Assembly (NCBI GenBank): GCA_022561675.1
Contig: JADFQT010000187.1
Span: forward strand, 1-5,201
Direction of reading: 5' to 3'
DNA from: Chloroflexota bacterium
Lineage (GTDB): Bacteria; Chloroflexota; Dehalococcoidia; Lucifugimonadales; UBA3495
DNA: 5,201 bases
The notes below the pieces were generated by a model. It did not search any database. It was not told where the DNA came from and was given only the letters and a program-made list of their open reading frames with translations. The translations under genes and the position numbers were made by a program. Shown here piece by piece: positions 3,786 through 5,201 of this stretch (positions are counted from its first letter, which is position 1; each line of letters begins with the position of its first letter).

Positions 3786-5201
3786 CTAAACAAACTGAAA
3801 CTTGGAAAACACCCCCTCTTCTTTGGTGATGAACTCCAGCAATGCCGGCCGGCCGGCCTGGTTCATCTCCTGCGCCCGCCGGAAGGCCGGAATGATCTCC
3901 TGGGGATCGGTGAGCCTTTCGCTGTAGACCCCCAGGGCCTCTGCCACTCCGGAGAAATTACCCGACAGCTGCTTGGTGTTGTACCGTTCCACCGCCACCG
4001 GCATGCGGCTGTCGGGATATATTCCCATGGTGGAGTTGTTCAGAACGATAGTAGTTATGGGAATCCGCTCCCGCACGGCGGTCTCTACGTCGAGACCGAC
4101 CATGCCAAAGGCGGCATCTCCCATAAAATTGACTACCTGCTTTCCCGGCGCGGCCAGCTTGGCACCCATAGCCAAACCCAAGCTGTAACCCAACTGAGTG
4201 GACTTGCCCCAGCCGATGAAGCTGCGGGGAGCCCGGGCCTCCCAGAAGGGGCTGACCTGCTCCCTGGGACTGCCTGATTCGTGGGTGACGATGCAATTGT
4301 CCAAATCTATAGTGTGCATTACATCCCAAATTACCCGGTAGGGGTTTATCGGCGTCTCGTCCGAGGTCAGGCGGGGCATCCACTCCGACAGCCATTTCTC
4401 TCTGGTGGACTCTATTTCTCGCAGCAACGCCTGATTTGCCGGACGGCCCTCCGAGCCGGCCTGATGCTTGACCTCTTCCAGGAATTGGGACAACACGAGC
4501 TTGGCGTCTCCCACCACCGGGTGCTGGGTCTGGTAGTCCTTGTTGATGTCGCCATCGCTGTTGGTTGCGTGGATCAGCACCTTGCCGGGCGGAATGGGCG
4601 AACTGAAGTTGCTTTTGATGAAAGAGCAGCCTATACCGAACACCAGGTCGGCATCGGTCAAGAACCGGTGTACTCCGGCGGTAGCGCTGGAGCCGCCAAT
4701 GCCCACCGACAACGGATGGTTTTCCGGGAATGCGCTCTTGCCTTCCAGCGTGGTCATCACCGGCACCTGAAGGAACTCCGCCAGCTTTACCAGTTCATCG
4801 GTGGCTTCAGCATACAGCACCCCCTGCCCTGCCTGAATTATCGGCCGCTGCGCTGAAAGCAAAGCCCGCGCCGCCCTGGCAATAGCGTCCGGGTCTCCGG
4901 CGCTGCGCACTATCGGGGGTGGCACGTAGTCAAAGTCTTCCTCGCTAATCTCTTCGGTGCCCAGGTCCTGGGGTATCTCCAGCAAAACCGGGCCCTGCTC
5001 CCGGGCGTGGCCTATCGCCAGACGGGTGGCCTCATAGGATTGAACAAAGTCCATTCCGTCCACTACGAACCCCGGGAAGCCGTAGCCGGCGGCACGGCTG
5101 GCCACGTCGTCCAGGTTCATCTGCTTTCGCAGGGGCACCGATATAGCGTAACCGTTGTTTTCACAAATAAAAATTACGGGCAGGCGTTGAACCCCGGCGA
5201 A
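3786..5201 (-). CDS. Thiamine-diphosphate enzyme, acetolactate synthase-like, with an E1-alpha-like N-terminus (partial)
   Basis: The frame is open to the window edge, so the true start lies beyond 5201; the GTG at 5138 is internal. 471 residues are visible. Residues 1 to about 75 (FAGVQRLPVIFICENNGYAIS through GHAREQGP) match the E1-alpha subunit of pyruvate/branched-chain 2-oxoacid dehydrogenases. From GPVLLEIPQDL (residues 70-80) onward the protein is acetolactate synthase-like. A central domain follows at about 100-245 (RPIIQAGQGVLYAEATDEL, PVMTTLEGKSAFPENHPL). The C-terminal ThDP-binding domain, about 285-471, has GDAAFG (361-366) and LNNS (387-390), the usual metal/diphosphate motif spacing. 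The synthase PYR domain with its catalytic glutamate is missing where it should be. The E1-alpha TYR-x-x-x-HS loop that should follow GP-x-LIE is also lost. The carbon substrate cannot be named. The gene converges on the plus-strand genes. A genuine fusion or an assembly join are both possible. Confidence 0.85.
   Translation of the reverse strand, partial: FAGVQRLPVIFICENNGYAISVPLRKQMNLDDVASRAAGYGFPGFVVDGMDFVQSYEATRLAIGHAREQGPVLLEIPQDLGTEEISEEDFDYVPPPIVRSAGDPDAIARAARALLSAQRPIIQAGQGVLYAEATDELVKLAEFLQVPVMTTLEGKSAFPENHPLSVGIGGSSATAGVHRFLTDADLVFGIGCSFIKSNFSSPIPPGKVLIHATNSDGDINKDYQTQHPVVGDAKLVLSQFLEEVKHQAGSEGRPANQALLREIESTREKWLSEWMPRLTSDETPINPYRVIWDVMHTIDLDNCIVTHESGSPREQVSPFWEARAPRSFIGWGKSTQLGYSLGLAMGAKLAAPGKQVVNFMGDAAFGMVGLDVETAVRERIPITTIVLNNSTMGIYPDSRMPVAVERYNTKQLSGNFSGVAEALGVYSERLTDPQEIIPAFRRAQEMNQAGRPALLEFITKEEGVFSKFQFV

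Noticed and set aside
4281..4856. A 191-codon plus-strand frame opposite the ThDP enzyme
   Set aside because: It is antisense to strongly conserved acetolactate synthase-like sequence and has no ribosome site or recognisable motif.
1..5201. CRISPR arrays, tRNA or rRNA genes, insertion sequences
   Set aside because: I found no regularly spaced repeats, no tRNA T-arm with a matching acceptor stem, and no transposase motifs or terminal repeats of IS type.

Overview
The window looks like a bacterial chromosome segment with compact, GC-rich coding regions that strongly prefer G or C at third codon positions, plus a more AT-rich intergenic island around 3190-3280. Gene content (an SDR dehydrogenase, an AtzG/AtzE-like amidase pair and a thiamine-diphosphate enzyme of the acetolactate synthase type) suggests catabolism of small organic acids or amides. 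The style resembles environmental Chloroflexota or similar uncultivated bacteria, but no marker gene is present and this placement is a weak inference.

Layout. Positions 3-98 may be the last codons of a plus-strand gene that enters from the left. Positions 99-351 hold no convincing gene, only a TATAAT box just ahead of the first full gene. From 352 to 2843 a plus-strand run, probably one operon, encodes an SDR oxidoreductase (352-1128), a 62-residue GatC/AtzG-like small subunit (1180-1368) and a GatA/AtzE-like amidase (1489-2843). The amidase is broken by one apparent missing T in a T-run near 2271-2275; restoring it gives a clean 451-residue protein with the full Lys-Ser-Ser triad. A long inverted repeat with nested direct repeats (1362-1454) sits between the small subunit and the amidase.

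Positions 2844-3215 contain no supported gene. At 3218-3552 lies a compact, self-contained unit: a strong sigma70-type promoter (TTGACG, 17 bp, extended TATTAT), a good ribosome binding site, a 57-codon reading frame (3303-3476) and an intrinsic terminator (3516-3552). The small protein is not recognised. Positions 3553-3785 have no solid gene, although a 39-residue minus-strand frame resembles the N-terminus of a small cupin-like protein.

From 3786 to the right edge a minus-strand frame runs off the window. Most of it is the central and C-terminal ThDP-binding part of an acetolactate synthase-like enzyme. Its first roughly 75 visible residues instead read as the E1-alpha subunit of a pyruvate or branched-chain 2-oxoacid dehydrogenase (ENNGYAIS and following). 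The two parts join in frame at a GPVLLEI stretch that both families share. This chimera, whether a real gene fusion or an assembly join, is the most unusual item in the window.
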